64,000 nucleotides of DNA from Romanomermis culicivorax (GCA_963922205.1 CAWUHX010000514.1:25754-89753); one strand, 5' to 3'; shown: positions 49,429-60,379, counted from the first letter of the stretch. Translations and numbers: made by a program. Notes: a model not told the origin generated them from the sequence alone.

Positions 49429-49535
49429 TATACAGACTGCAGTCTGTATAGCCCGGCGGATATACAGACTGCAGTCTGTATAGCCTGGCGGATATACAGA
49501 CTGCAGTCTGTATAGACAAGCGGCTATACAGACTG
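49429..49535. repeat. Tandem array of perfect 22-bp palindromes, 32-bp period
   Basis: Three copies of a perfect 22-bp palindrome (half-site TATACAGACTG) start at 49429, 49461 and 49493, separated by 10-bp spacers GCCCGGCGGA, GCCTGGCGGA and GACAAGCGGC. A fourth half-site follows at 49525-49535. The palindromes are identical while the spacers vary. Confidence 0.92.
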
Positions 49536-49849
49536 TGTCTTGCTGATGACTATGTCTTGATGATGATGTATATATACAGTAAACTGTGACATCCATTTGA
49601 CAAACATTGAAACCTGTCGACAAAGTATAAAATTGACACAACTATATTGTTTCTGTACATAGGTGAAACTAGAGTAACGATTTTCATAAAATAAAAATTA
49701 CTTTACTTGATTATCAGATTCCAAAAATAACATTTTTCAAATTGCAGTATTTTTTCTTCACCTCATCGTGCAGATGTTACAAACGAAATATCATCGGTTA
49801 AACAAGCCTATTTTTGTGATTTTTTGGTGGAAAAAGTTTTCGATAGCAG

Positions 49850-50560
49850 GGATTTCAATGGATGCGGTCACCTTACACAAAAAATTATACCGGGTGTAAA
49901 GAATCGTATTTTCGTGATTTTTTGGTGGAACGAGTTTTCGACCGCGGGGAATTCAATAGATGAGGTCACTTTACACCGAAGAGTATCCGGAATGCAAACA
50001 AGCGTATTTCCGCGAATTTTGGGCGGAAGGGTTTTCTGACTATGAGGAATTCAATGGACGCAGTCACTTCACACAAAAAATCGTCATTTGTGTAAACAAA
50101 GGTGTTTTTCGATTTTTAGGGTTAAGGGTTCTAGACCATAGGGAATTCAATAGATGAGGTCACTTTAGACAGAAGAGTATCCGGGATGCAAACAAGCGTA
50201 TTTCCGCGAATTTTGGGCGGAAGGGTTTTCTGACCACGAGGAATTCAATGGACGCAGTCACTTCACACAAAAAATCCCCCTTTGTGTAAACAAAGGTGTT
50301 TTTCGATTTTTAGGGTCAAGTGTTCTAGACCATGGGGAATTCAATAGATGAGGTTACTTTACACAGAAGAGTATCCGGGATGCAAACAAGCGTATTTCCG
50401 CGAATTTTGGGCGGAAGGGTTTTCTGACCATGGGGAATTCAATGGATGCCGTCACTTCACACAAAAAATCGCCCTTTGTGTAGGCAAAAGTATTTTTCGA
50501 TGTTTTGGGTTAAGGGTTCTAGACCATGGGGAATTCAACAGATATGGTCACTTTACATTC
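49850..50560. repeat. Tandem repeat, ~194-bp unit made of two ~97-bp halves
   Basis: AATTCAATAGATGAGGT recurs at 49951, 50144 and 50338, with a variant at 50532 (spacing 193-194). Each unit contains GCAAACAAGCGTATTTCCGC, GGCGGAAGGGTTTTCTGACC and AGGGTTCTAGACCA. Between them GAATTCAATGGACGCAGTCAC is a half-unit relative. Repeats keep open frames in several phases, but I recognise no protein. Confidence 0.85.
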
Positions 50561-51374
50561 TGTTCACAACGTCTTTTACTACGCAGTTTACACATCTTTT
50601 ACTTTTACCGAAAGTGAGAATTTGTAGTTTTTTATTGTTTCTTTGATGTCAAGATGACCAAATTTAAAACTTGAATGTGCTTCTATGAAGGTTTTCATGC
50701 ATCGTTGAGGCCCAAAAAGAGGTGAACTAGTTTACTAGAAAATGCCCCTGAAAAAAGTGGTGGACTAGTTTGAAGAGTATTCCTCCACATTTGAGTGAAG
50801 CTAGTCAACCATTAGCTTGCATATCATTCTCAACCAGAAAACATTTACAGTGGTTAATACACTGCTATGGGGAGGACAAAATGCACGGAGCTGCCGAATA
50901 TACTTTTCCACAGACATGAAAAAATTTTTATATGAGGGAAATCAAGTATGCTTTGTTCAGAAAAATCAATGAACTGCAGCATAATTTTCATTCTTATGAC
51001 ATTTGTTTTCTTTCTTCTCTCATTTTCCGTCATAATCTTCTTGGTCAATGCTGGGGCATATTATCTGATAGGGTCAGCAAGAGTCTGCCGAGGTCAAAAC
51101 TCCCTCTAAAGTCCCAATGTGCACGTATGGTCATTTCACTCAGAATTTTCAGTGTGTACATCATTGATTGCTATTCAAAAAATAAATTCAATTGCTGACG
51201 TCGACCTTGATCATTGGATGCTGATGATCGATTTTCAAATAAATTTTATTTTAGATTGTTAATCAAACCAGTTTTAACATCCAGTGTAAGGAAACATACT
51301 GCAACTTTTTTTTTAATAAACTGAACAACAAATTTGTTGAACTGTCAAAGCATGAGTAGTAAGGCCGGCCCGTA
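50561..51374. other. Gene-free AT-rich stretch
   Basis: No coding region, RNA or repeat that I can support. Confidence 0.4.
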
Positions 51375-51555
51375 TAGGTAGTATGGTTAAGGATACCCCT
51401 ATCTTTTGTGTACTACCTATAATTTGTCATTTTTGGCCGATTTATAGGTAGTATGGTAAGCATATGCGCTCGATTTTTGGCCGATTTATAGGTAGTATGG
51501 TAAGCATATACGGTCGATTTTTTCATCGATTTATAGGTAGTATGGTAAAGGATAC
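51375..51555. repeat. Short tandem repeat containing TATAGGTAGTATGG
   Basis: TATAGGTAGTATGG occurs four times (about 51376, 51442, 51488, 51532), with unit length about 45 bp for the last three. Units include CCGATTTATAGGTAGTATGG and GTAAGCATATRCGSTCGATT. Its complement ACTACCTATAATTTG follows the first copy and could form a hairpin. Confidence 0.8.
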
Positions 51556-51724
51556 ATGTCCCAGAGTTACAGTAATAGTGGAATTACGGTAATTTTTTTG
51601 ATTATGGTAATAGTGGAGTTAGGGTAATAGACGTGTTACTGTAGGTGGAAAAGGAAAATCGATGATGAACGGAAAATGGAAAAAGGAAAAACTAAAATGA
51701 ACAAAAAATGGAAAATAAATAAAA

Positions 51725-52740
51725 AGAGATCATGTATAAAAACGGCTTCCCCTGTGGGCAGAGGAAGCCTTTCAAGAATTTTTGCCCCTGGACCCCCTTT
51801 GACAAAAGGACGCCACCTACAGGCATAAATATGTTCGGAGGTCCCATTCCTGAACGATCATTCAAGTCAATAAATGTCAGAATGGTCAAACTGGTCAGTA
51901 ATGATCTGTTTTATGAGTAAAATCTTGAGAGAGTCCGTACGCGATGAAACATTATCCTTACGGGTGCATGCATATAAAGTTTGATTGTCTGCCAAAAATG
52001 ACTGAGAAGGTCTTTTATAAAAAATGACCAGAATGAGCTGGCCATAAAAAGCATGTAGACCAGTAAGGTCTTTTTATGGAAAAATGACCGGAACGAGCTA
52101 GTCGTAAAAAGTGTGTAGAAAATTTGGAGAGTTGAAAAATCTTTATATATCAAAAAGAAAAATTTTTAAATGGATGCAGCATTTTAGTTTATTGTAAAAC
52201 TTTTGAAGCACTGTATTATTTTTGTTTATTGCAGAAATACCGTAGTCCAAATACAAAAATAAAAAATAATAATGATAACGTGAACAAAATTGAAAAAACG
52301 AAAAAGAAAGCATATATAAAAAAGACTCTCTCCACCCATGGAGGAAGTCTTTCAAAAAAAGCGCCTACGGGCTCCAATATAAAAGGTGCGCCATCTGCAG
52401 GTTAACAGATTAGCTGGAAGCCCTGCATACTGATCGATCGTCCACATTAGAATGGTCTTTTAGATCAGAATGCTCAATTCCACATATAAAAACTCTAAGA
52501 GTCTATAAAACTTGAAACATTATTTCTACGGGTTTATACTTATAAGGTCGTAAAATGACCAAGGCCATTTATAGAAAATGACCCAAATGAGTCCGACATA
52601 AAGCACGTGTAGGAAATTGAGCACTTGAGATGCAAAAATATTCTAGATGTAGAAAAGGTAACTGATACTACAAAAAATTTTGAAGAAAAAGAAAAGAAAG
52701 AAAGAAAAAAAAGAAAACACAAGACGTATATACACAAAAT
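51725..52740. repeat. Two diverged ~590-bp direct repeats, each with a hairpin
   Basis: Copy 1 from about 51725, copy 2 from about 52305. Matching blocks: TATAAAAACGGCTTCC / TATAAAAAAGACTCTC; AGGAAGCCTTTCAAGAA / AGGAAGTCTTTCAAAAA; AGGACGCCACCTACAGG / AGGTGCGCCATCTGCAGG; GAAACATTATCCTTACGGG / GAAACATTATTTCTACGGG. Both carry an inverted repeat just after TATAAAAA. No coding region. Confidence 0.65.
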
Positions 52741-52975
52741 TGTACTAGGAGGTTAAAGGTCTACTAAATCATCAAGGGTAGACATACATGAACATTACTC
52801 TGCATATAGAAAATTGATACATTATATTGCATAATGATTTATGCAAGTAGCAATGATTTTGTATACAGAGTGTTTTTCCAGAGCAAACATAAAAAGGCTA
52901 GACAGCTGAAGCCATTTAGATTGTAAAACCAATTAGAAATGCTAGAAAAGGTCAAAGGTTCTATAAAACACAGTA

Positions 52976-53145
52976 GCAAGAGACACTTTACCAAAAAAAT
53001 TAAGGTGGGGATTATTGTTATATTGATAGTTTTCTAGAATAATGTAGAGCACAGAACCTTCAAAGAGACGCTTTACCAAAACAATTAAGGTGATAATTGT
53101 TATTTTGATAGTTTTCTAGAATAACCTAGAGCCTAGAACCTTCAA
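52976..53145. repeat. Two tandem ~85-bp copies
   Basis: GACACTTTACCAAAAAAATT and GACGCTTTACCAAAACAATT each begin a copy; both continue through GATAGTTTTCTAGAATAA and AGAACCTTCAAAG. It lies just left of the small two-exon gene. Confidence 0.75.
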
Positions 53146-53213
53146 AGAAAAACGGAAAAGATTCAACCAAAGAAGCAGAAAAAACTAGATAAAGTTTAAT
53201 GAGGGTAAAGAGG

Positions 53214-53222
53214 TATAAATAG
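53214..53222 (+). promoter_or_regulatory. TATA box (TATAAATAG)
   Basis: TATAAATAG preceded by GAGG, 64 bp before the ATG of the small two-exon gene. The distance suits a transcription start near 53245 and a short leader. A strong match to the animal TATA consensus, but unproven. Confidence 0.45.
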
Positions 53223-53285
53223 AAAAAATAGAAGAAGAAGAATCATTCTTATTTTTGTACCTCTGCGACACCAAAGACAATATCG

Positions 53286-53726
53286 ATGGAGGTCATATTC
53301 GTTACATTCATTTCGGCATTAAGAGCCGCCAACGAGGCTTACGGTATGGTGATCTTACAAATATTTTGATTTTCAAAATTAATACGGATGCTATTTTAAA
53401 ATATTAAAAATATTATTATTAATTTAGAGCCGTTTTTAATGACGATCGATGTTGACGCGTGGGCGTCATTTTTTTGGGAGGAGGCGTCAGCGGAGTTCAA
53501 GACCTGGTGGAAAAGCCAGTGGGGGGTTGAATATCTGGCTAGACAGAAACCCTTTTGGGGTTTCATGAAACGTCTACGCCAGATGTTTGAAAACCCTTTG
53601 TTGGCCGACGACCACCTAGCCTTGCATCTGTGGAACATCCTCCCCCCAGGTGCAAGGGCTGAATGGGGAAACGCCGACGACTGTTACATCGAGCAGAGGA
53701 TAGGGTTGGCGCTACCGTGCTTCTAG
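53286..53726 (+). CDS. Small two-exon gene of unknown function, 118 residues
   Basis: Exon 1 53286-53343 starts MEVIFVTFISALRAANEA and ends at a G/GTATGG donor. An 84-bp intron follows, and exon 2 53428-53726 begins after AATTTAG; phases fit and the frame ends at TAG. Exon 2 is markedly richer in GC than its surroundings and rich in Trp (DAWASFFWEE, FKTWWKSQWG, PFWGFMKRLRQMF), which is unlikely by chance. The first 15 residues are hydrophobic and could be a signal or membrane segment. I recognise no family. A second donor-like TCTA/GTAAGT at the stop could add a further exon. It is next to, and opposite in direction to, the Polinton-like capsid genes, so it may belong to that element or be an independent gene. 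Confidence 0.6.
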
Positions 53727-54779
53727 TAAGTTTTTGATGTTATACTTAAATCATGTCTTAGGTCTATAGATTTATAGCTAATGAGAGTAAAAATTGTTAT
53801 AAGCTTTTTACTGCAATATTTTAAGATAAATATGTATAGGTTAAATTGTACTAAACACAGTATGTTACAGATTTTTAGTTCATGTATATGTTAATTTATG
53901 TATGTGTATGTAGTTAGGTAAATTGATGAAACATTGTTTCTAGAATATTCTAGAAGCTTTTAATTATTTACACAATTTTATATTATAAAAATTTATGATA
54001 AAAATAATAAAGACTGTTAATAGATTTTGTACCTATTAGTAATCAGTTAAAATGATATATTATAACAAAAATTTTTGTTTAACTAAAATAGTTTTTAAAT
54101 TTTGTAAAAAATTTTGTGGTTACGCCTGAAGCAGTAGTGAAGGCGGCAGCGGTGGTGTGGTGTTGGTGATGGGTGGAGGAGGTTCAATGTATATTTTATG
54201 TAAGTAAAAATTTTTGCAAAATTTTCAAAACTTAATGTTTTTATTTTCAGTTAAATTTTGTATATATGTATATTTATTACTATATTTTGTTTTAAAAATA
54301 AAATAAAATTAAAATAAAAATTAACAAAATTTTTTATTTATTGCATCTTATAGTAGTGGTTGTTTCTTTAGAGCTCTAGTGTGTGTGTGTGTCAGCTGCT
54401 GGAAAATGAAAAAGGGTTTACTGTAGTCAAATAATTAGAGGTGTATGAGTGAGTGAGTGGGTGAGTGAGACGTAGAGAATATGTACAAAATAATTACATG
54501 AAGTATAGTGTTGCTCATATTGAGATTTGTTGTATTATATAGCATTCTATAGGTCTTAGGGTAAAAAAGAATGTGCCAAATAATTACAGAGAGTACTGTA
54601 GAACTAAAGGAGAGAGAATAAAGAAAAGAAGAGGTAATAGAAGGATTCTCATTTATAATTAGAGATAAACTGAAAAATATTTCTAAACAATAGTTAGTGA
54701 GAAGGGTAGTATAAACAAAACTATAAGTGATTTTTTATTATAAAAAATGAAATGTACATAATATAAATATATAGGGCAT
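53727..54779. other. AT-rich spacer between the small gene and the capsid genes
   Basis: Low-complexity DNA with simple repeats (GTGTGTGTGTGTG near 54378; GAGTGAGTGAGTGGGTGAG near 54448). A left terminal inverted repeat of the Polinton-like element could lie here or further left, but its partner is not in the window. Confidence 0.4.
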
Positions 54780-55863
54780 TTAAATACTATAATCCGTAAA
54801 AGTTTCACGATTTTTATCAGTCATTAGGAGAGAGTCAAGTTCTGCACGTATAAGTGCTTCAATACAACCATCTGGTATATCCTCTCCAAAATTCATTTGT
54901 AAACTGGTGGTTCCTTCACGTACAAGTTCCCAAAGATTACCATCCATGCCGCAAGGAGTCAAATCAAAAACAAAAAGCCTGTTATGCATTGTAAAAGAAT
55001 TTCGAGTAATTTCATTGCCCTTGTTATCTGTACCAATTCCTACACCCTCAAATAATTGTATAAAAGTGCGCAAATATTTGTTTTCTTTAAAATTTAACAT
55101 ATAAGGCGTTGTAGGTGATGTTGTAGTACCGCTTGTTATTTTAATTTCATTTAACCCAAAATGTTTGAAGTTGAAGGGGCTTTGATAATAATCACCCCTA
55201 GCAGCCACACAATCAACAAGCGCCACAATGAGACGACGAGGTAAAGGATCTGTGAACAATTAGTTTAGAGGAGCTGAGCAATGACTAGTTGTTATGTATA
55301 GACTTGTAACATGACATCGATGAATAGGGTATTTTGCAGCTGTATTTCAATAGCTAGATTGATATTATCCGCAACTTCAACTTTTTTAATAAATAAAGAC
55401 ATGCTTTTAACCTCAATCTTATAAGCTTCATTGTCCGTAGATATAAATTTTTGCAAGCAAAAATCATCTCTTTGTCTGTATAAATCAATTTTCAAAGTAC
55501 ATTGATTCAATAGATTTCATTTAAGTACATTTTGATCTGTTTAAAAAATGTTTTGCCGATCAAATTAATTGGCACCACAATGTTACCATTGAGATTGTTG
55601 TTGGCATCGGATGCTAAAGTGCAAGCAGTACCATTAGCTTTTGTAATTCGAATAGTAAAATATATAAAATTTTTTGACAAATCCAGCATATATGAATCAG
55701 GTGAAATAACAAACTCGTAGGGTCCTTCATTAGCACAAGGATTCTGGAGCTGATTTTCAGACCAAAAACTTCTAGGAATAGCGACCTGTGTTGGAGCTAC
55801 GGTAAATAAATCTAATTCCATTTTACTACTAGGAGACGATGCAGCATCAATAAATTTACTCAT
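54780..55863 (-). pseudogene. Major capsid protein, double jelly-roll type (F54H12.2-like), in three frames
   Basis: First piece (55863-55507) starts MSKFIDAASSPSSKMELDLF, followed by VAPTQVAIPRSFW and ISPDSYMLDLSKNFIYFTI, the typical N terminus of these capsid proteins. Second piece (55510-55292) carries YKIEVKSMSLFIKKVEVA. Third piece (55259-54780) carries TDPLPRRLIVALVDCVAARG, SPFNFKHFGLNEIKI, NRLFVFDLTP and the C-terminal FTDYSI. The three lie in three different frames, and the region between the first two is shorter than in intact relatives, suggesting a deletion as well as frameshifts. Introns are not excluded, but no good splice sites are obvious. In the virion this protein would form the hexon-like trimers. 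Confidence 0.85.
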
Positions 55864-55941
55864 TTTGAATAGATAACCTTGAAACCGACTACTCTACATG
55901 GAGTTTTTTTTAAGAATGAGGAGGAATGTCGTTTCAGACGT

Positions 55942-56415
55942 TTACATTTGTTGTTGTTTTTGATGCTGATGATGATGTTGGCAACTATCATTTAACTCTT
56001 TATTGCTTTTTATATGTATCTTAGAATTTATATGTTCACGCATCCCTAGACCTTTTCCTTTAAGAATGCGTTCACCCGTCTCGTGTAATAAGTTGCCAGC
56101 TGCATTTGGTCCATGCTCAGCAACACTTTCTTTAAAAGGAGGACCCTCTACCACATCACCTGCAATTTTGGAACCTGCAGCAAGTGCATGCTTTCCTGCA
56201 GATTTTAACAAAGGCATAGCTAGGCGCCACAAACTCTTGAAAAAATTACCAACTCCAGCTCCCTGATGTCTATAATAAAAAGGGTATGCTGCTCGGGAAC
56301 CTTCTAAGGTACCACCTAATTGAAATCGATTATCTTGAATACTGCCTTGATAAATATTGATCCAGCAATCAATGGTTTTTGGGATAAATACAGTATGCAT
56401 ATTTTGCTTTGACAA
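55942..56415 (-). CDS. Core/minor capsid-like protein with glycine-rich hydrophobic segment
   Basis: 157 residues, intact frame. The segment GAGVGNFFKSLWRLAMPLLK followed by SAGKHALAAGSKIAGDV resembles the small amphipathic, basic proteins (adenovirus mu/pVI-like in style) encoded next to the major capsid gene in Polintons and adintoviruses. The C terminus is a His/Gln-rich tail (QHHHQHQKQQQM). It lies 78 bp upstream of the major capsid gene in the direction of transcription. A structural role (core or membrane-active) is inferred from position and composition only. Confidence 0.65.
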   Translation of the reverse strand: MSKQNMHTVFIPKTIDCWINIYQGSIQDNRFQLGGTLEGSRAAYPFYYRHQGAGVGNFFKSLWRLAMPLLKSAGKHALAAGSKIAGDVVEGPPFKESVAEHGPNAAGNLLHETGERILKGKGLGMREHINSKIHIKSNKELNDSCQHHHQHQKQQQM

Positions 56416-56691
56416 TCAGAATGAACAACTAAATGAATTAATTCATTAATTAAGAGCATTTGCGAAAATTTAACCTGACGACAATGTGTCCAAATGCAAA
56501 TAAATGAATGAATAAGTAAAAATTTGATACTATCATTATAGGAATTAAGGAGTACGTCGCCCGAAATGTAATTTATTTATAACATCCCCAAACTGAAAGG
56601 GTATAAGCTCATTCACACTGTTTTTTATATTAATTTCGAGTACCCTAATTTCTTTTAATTGAATGGGTATATATTGAGGTGTTTCATATAA

Positions 56692-57452
56692 TCAACTCAC
56701 ATTATCTTTGTATTTTCCCTGAACATTTACTATACGTAAAAACGGTGCTAATGTATTTCCGACAATTTGATTTTCAACAATATTACAGTAAACATAAAAA
56801 CTTTGTAAATTGTTTAAATTTGGTGGTTGAATTCCTAACATGTATAAATGATTATTTCCAGGCTCGGCATGAAAAACAGCTTTGGATGGTGGAATATGTG
56901 TGTTAGAATTTTTTGGTGGTTTCTCTCCAACAGTATATAAGTTAATATTCACAGCTCTATTTAGAAAATCATTAGCAGTTGCATAGGCAGCAGTATTGGT
57001 AGCGCTAAATCGGAGAAGTTCCATTAGCTGCTTGCTTATATCAATTTTAGGCAAGCTTGTACCACTTTTTATTTTCAAATTAACCAACCCTTTACCATGT
57101 TCATCATATGAAAACATGATTTCAATGTTAGTTCTGGCAATAGCTGCTCCAATTTTCGCATTCGGCTCGGCAATTAATTCAGATATGGTAAAGTAATGTT
57201 TTTCAAAAACTATTACTTCAATTTTTTAACCTTATTTCCAACACCATCCCTAATTAATGTTATTACATTGTCTCCACCATAATTGGAAATTGTAGCCCAA
57301 CTATAGGGGTATATTATTTCCCTTAGCCCTACCTCCCAGTTTCCATCTAGTTTTAAATGGTAAGGTAGATGGGCTGAAAAATCTGAGGGCTTGGTTTCCT
57401 TTTGGCTATTACTAGGTAATGTGATATAAAATTGATCTTCAGAGGTTGTCAT
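56692..57452 (-). pseudogene. Minor capsid (penton-like, single jelly-roll) protein, one frameshift
   Basis: The N-terminal piece (57452-57213) has DQFYITLPSNSQKE, FSAHLPYHLKLDGNWEVGLR and EIIYPYSW, the diagnostic start of Polinton minor capsid proteins. The rest continues in another frame down to 56692 (NNHLYMLGIQPPNLN, FYVYCNIVENQIVGN, LLRIVNVQGKYKDN-like end). The switch falls at an A6 run near 57220; a single-base slip there separates the two frames, so it could be a true mutation or a sequencing error. It ends about 280 bp upstream of the core-like protein gene. Confidence 0.82.
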
Positions 57453-57534
57453 TACTTATAATGTTGATTGTCTTAGGTATGGTCTTCAATGAATTAGATG
57501 ACTGTAATACTCCAGGTACAGGACTAGGTAATAA

Positions 57535-57741
57535 CTATCCTATACAAGCGCACAAAAGGCCAACCCACAATTGCCTATTATTATTGTAGAGAGATAAATT
57601 TATTATAGCTGTAATGACCTCAATGTATATTAGTATGACCTGACTGGAGAAAACCACTTCCTTTCGAGGTAGACCTTTTCCAAAAAACTCCCAAACACTA
57701 ATGCCAGACGTTTCGGAATGCGTACTATTACTACTATCCAT
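57535..57741 (-). CDS. Small membrane protein of the Polinton-like element
   Basis: 68 residues: a polar Ser/Thr-rich N terminus (MDSSNSTHSETSG), then one predicted membrane helix (VILIYIEVITAIINLSLY) and a short LWVGLLCACIG tail. Similar short single-helix proteins sit beside capsid genes in related elements. Its role is unknown, perhaps in the virion membrane or assembly. Confidence 0.6.
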   Translation of the reverse strand: MDSSNSTHSETSGISVWEFFGKGLPRKEVVFSSQVILIYIEVITAIINLSLYNNNRQLWVGLLCACIG

Positions 57742-57986
57742 TTTGAAATAAAAAATTTTTTATTTAACAATTAATCACTCAATCATAAATTTATAAGAAG
57801 GCGGAGCTAGTAAAGTCACCAATAAAATTATACAAAAATATAAAGGAGGGGGAGCTGGTAAAGTAAAGTAAAAATTATACAAAAATACATAAAGGAGTTA
57901 ACTTTTACAAACGTGTACATAATTTATTTCGCAATCGACCGTTTACAGAAAATTTACAATGAAAAAACTTACAAACCAATTTATTC

Positions 57987-58412
57987 TTATAAACCAAAAT
58001 TTGTATTACTAAAACTTTTAAACATTCTATGCATAGGAACATGTCGCACTTCATAATACAAAAAATATAAAGTATACATACCACAAACTCTACTATAAAA
58101 ATTTTGTAGATGTTTCTTATTTGTGTATCTTACTGTAGCATTCTTGTTAATATAGTTTATAAAAGCAAGAATAATTGGTGGTAAACCATAGGAATCAAAA
58201 TAATATACAGAGTTATCATTATCAAAATATATAGCTATCCAATGACTTCCTTTTTGAAAAGATGTATCAGTGTTTGCAATTAAAGCCGCAGGTCTTTTCA
58301 CTATCTTCGGTAGAGTATCACAAGCAAAAACCCCTAAAAAATTTTCTGATAATAGCACATCTTGTTGAACATAATATGTCAATTCAAAGTTGTTCATCAT
58401 AATCGTCGTCAT
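57987..58412 (-). CDS. Adenain-like cysteine protease (peptidase C5 type)
   Basis: 141 residues, intact. [13 protein letters not shown] holds the catalytic His and following acidic position, [11 protein letters not shown] is the family's D-S-x-G block, and [15 protein letters not shown] holds the catalytic Cys. The N terminus ([20 protein letters not shown]) also fits. Such proteases cut capsid precursors during virion maturation. The start overlaps the end of the integrase frame by 29 bases, which suggests compact viral gene packing. It is one of the two best preserved genes of the element. Confidence 0.88.
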   Translation of the reverse strand: MTTIMMNNFELTYYVQQDVLLSENFLGVFACDTLPKIVKRPAALIANTDTSFQKGSHWIAIYFDNDNSVYYFDSYGLPPIILAFINYINKNATVRYTNKKHLQNFYSRVCGMYTLYFLYYEVRHVPMHRMFKSFSNTNFGL

Positions 58413-59631
58413 CGTCGTCGTCGTTTTGTATATCCTTTTCTAAAATCCAGCTGTTGAATTTTTTAGGATAACCCCACCACTTCACAAGTACTCTATTCTG
58501 ACCATCTGGTAAATGTTTAGTTTTCAAAACCTTTTCAATTTTGTATTCTTTGATATTAGGATTAAAATCAATTTTCTGTAGCTCTTTTTCATAAAAACTT
58601 CCTTCTATATCTTCGCCTTCCAAATCTTGAATTCTATAAAGTATATGGTTTCTAGTCTTCACAATATGTTTTACTCTGAAAACTTCTTCACTCCATTGAG
58701 GTAAATAACCTTTGTCAAATACACCTCTATGTTTACTAATTCGCACATAATCTCCTATATCAATCTTAGACTTTCTAGTGTATAATCTTTCAGGGTAGAG
58801 TCTTTGCCATATAATTTTTTCGTTAGAATAATCCACATTAATAGGTTTTTCCTTAATTGATCTATGAATAGAGTGATTATAGTTGAAAACAACTGAGGGT
58901 AAAATATCAACCCATTCATAAGTGGTAAACTTGGTAAAATATTCAAATAATTTAGTTTTTAAAGTTCTATTAAACCGTTCCACTATTGAACATTCAATGT
59001 CTTCATTTTCAGAAGTAAAAAAATGTATATCATTAGCTTTCAATAATTTTTGTAAATCTTTGTTGACAAATACTTTTCCTTTATTGCTGCGCACTCTCCA
59101 GGGGATTCCACCTCTTTTTAAAATATTTTGAAAAGCATCTCATACATTCTTAGCATGTTTTGATTTTAATGATTCAACCGATGCGTATTCACTTAGCACA
59201 TCTATACATGTAAACATAAATTTATATCCATCATTAAAATCTGCTAAAGAAGACATATCTGCCAAATCAATTTCCCATTGTTGATCCATAGTTGTAACAT
59301 AAATAAAGTTACGTGAAAACTCTTTGTTGACTTGTTTATGTAAGGTATAACTATCTTGTTTTGAGAGCCAATCTTTAACATTTTTATGTGTAATTGTTTT
59401 ATAGTGTTTTCTAGCTTCAACATATAATTTTTCAATACTAGAAAAAGCTGTAGGATTTCCGCGTAAATTTTTGTATAATTTCGAAAGTAAGGTGTTTATC
59501 GCTCTAGTACAAAGGAGTATACCATCTAAGTGCTCTAACTTTTTGCCGTATTTTCTTTTCTGTCGAGTTTCCTTTATTAAAGAATGAATTGTCCTTGATA
59601 TCTTCTTCTGCACCACTTGAAAATAAATCAA
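58384..59631 (-). pseudogene. Retroviral-type (DDE) integrase with chromodomain, one in-frame stop
   Basis: One frame interrupted by TGA at 59140-59142. Upstream half: DQQWEIDLADMSSLADFN (first catalytic Asp) and FMFTCIDVLSEYA. Downstream half: VRSNKGKVFVNKDLQKLLK, SIVERFNRTLKTKLFEYF (catalytic Glu) and a C-terminal chromodomain ([20 protein letters not shown]) followed by an acidic DDDDDDDD tail. The second catalytic position, normally Asp in D-x-G, is Asn. Stop plus substitution make it inactive. Chromodomain integrases of this kind target chromatin and are typical of Polintons and adintoviruses. Confidence 0.87.
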
Positions 59632-59652
59632 TACCTTTCACAAGTGGTTTAT

Positions 59653-60379
59653 TCAACTGCTTGACACTACTAACTGCCTGATCATCTGATTCTTCCGGAG
59701 GTATATGGTAGGAGAGTTTCTGAGGTAAAGTGAAAATATTTTACGTAAAGGGTTTCCTATAGCCTCTAAGGGTACATTATGTTTTTTCAAAGTATTAGCA
59801 AATTCGTCTACACCAACCGGTTGCGTAATTTTTGAGCGTTTACGCGACAAATCATGTAATAAGTCAATAATATGTGATCCTTCAATTAATTTTCCATCAA
59901 TTAATACTTCACCTTGCTTATTAACATTTATACTAGGGTTACGTCGCACATATTCCAATAATAATGATGCTGAGCACAAACTGTTTAGGAATACCACTAA
60001 GTAACTTTTCATCATTCAACCAATTTTTTTCTTTTTCTTTCAAATCACTATCATTTTCATCTTCATTATCATCATCAATAACTTTTTGTTTTAAAATCAC
60101 TGTAGAAGGTTGACCCTTTTCATGTTCAAAAGTTAAATATTGTGAAAATAGTTGCGAGTACATTTTTTATTGTTCTTCAGGTGTTAACGTATTATCTTTC
60201 AAAATGCGCTCTAACTCGTTACGATACATGTCAACTTGCTTAGCTATACCTGTCTTTTCATCTGCACTCCTCCTCGAAGAAGAAGAAGCCTGAGAGTTAT
60301 TCAACTTATTCAGAACCTCCTGAGGTATAAGAGCGAATTTACTAGCAAATTTCATTCTATAATAATTTCTTTGTAACAA
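59653..60379 (-). pseudogene. Conserved Polinton-associated protein of unknown function, stop and frameshift
   Basis: N-terminal piece (60379-60167) has KFALIPQEVLNKLN and ends with TAA; the same frame goes on at 60163 (MYSQLFSQYLTFEHEKGQP, then LLSGIPKQF). After a frameshift near 60010 the last piece (60015-59653) has GEVLIDGKLIEGSHIIDLLH, RKRSKITQPVGVDEF and KHNVPLEAIGNP. I recall the IPK..., GS.I.DL and GNP pattern from many animal elements of this type, always unnamed. Between integrase and the small basic protein gene. Function unknown. Confidence 0.6.

Noticed and set aside
49429..49535. CRISPR-like array (repeat-spacer pattern)
   Set aside because: Repeats are short full palindromes with 10-bp related spacers in an animal genome; no cas genes.
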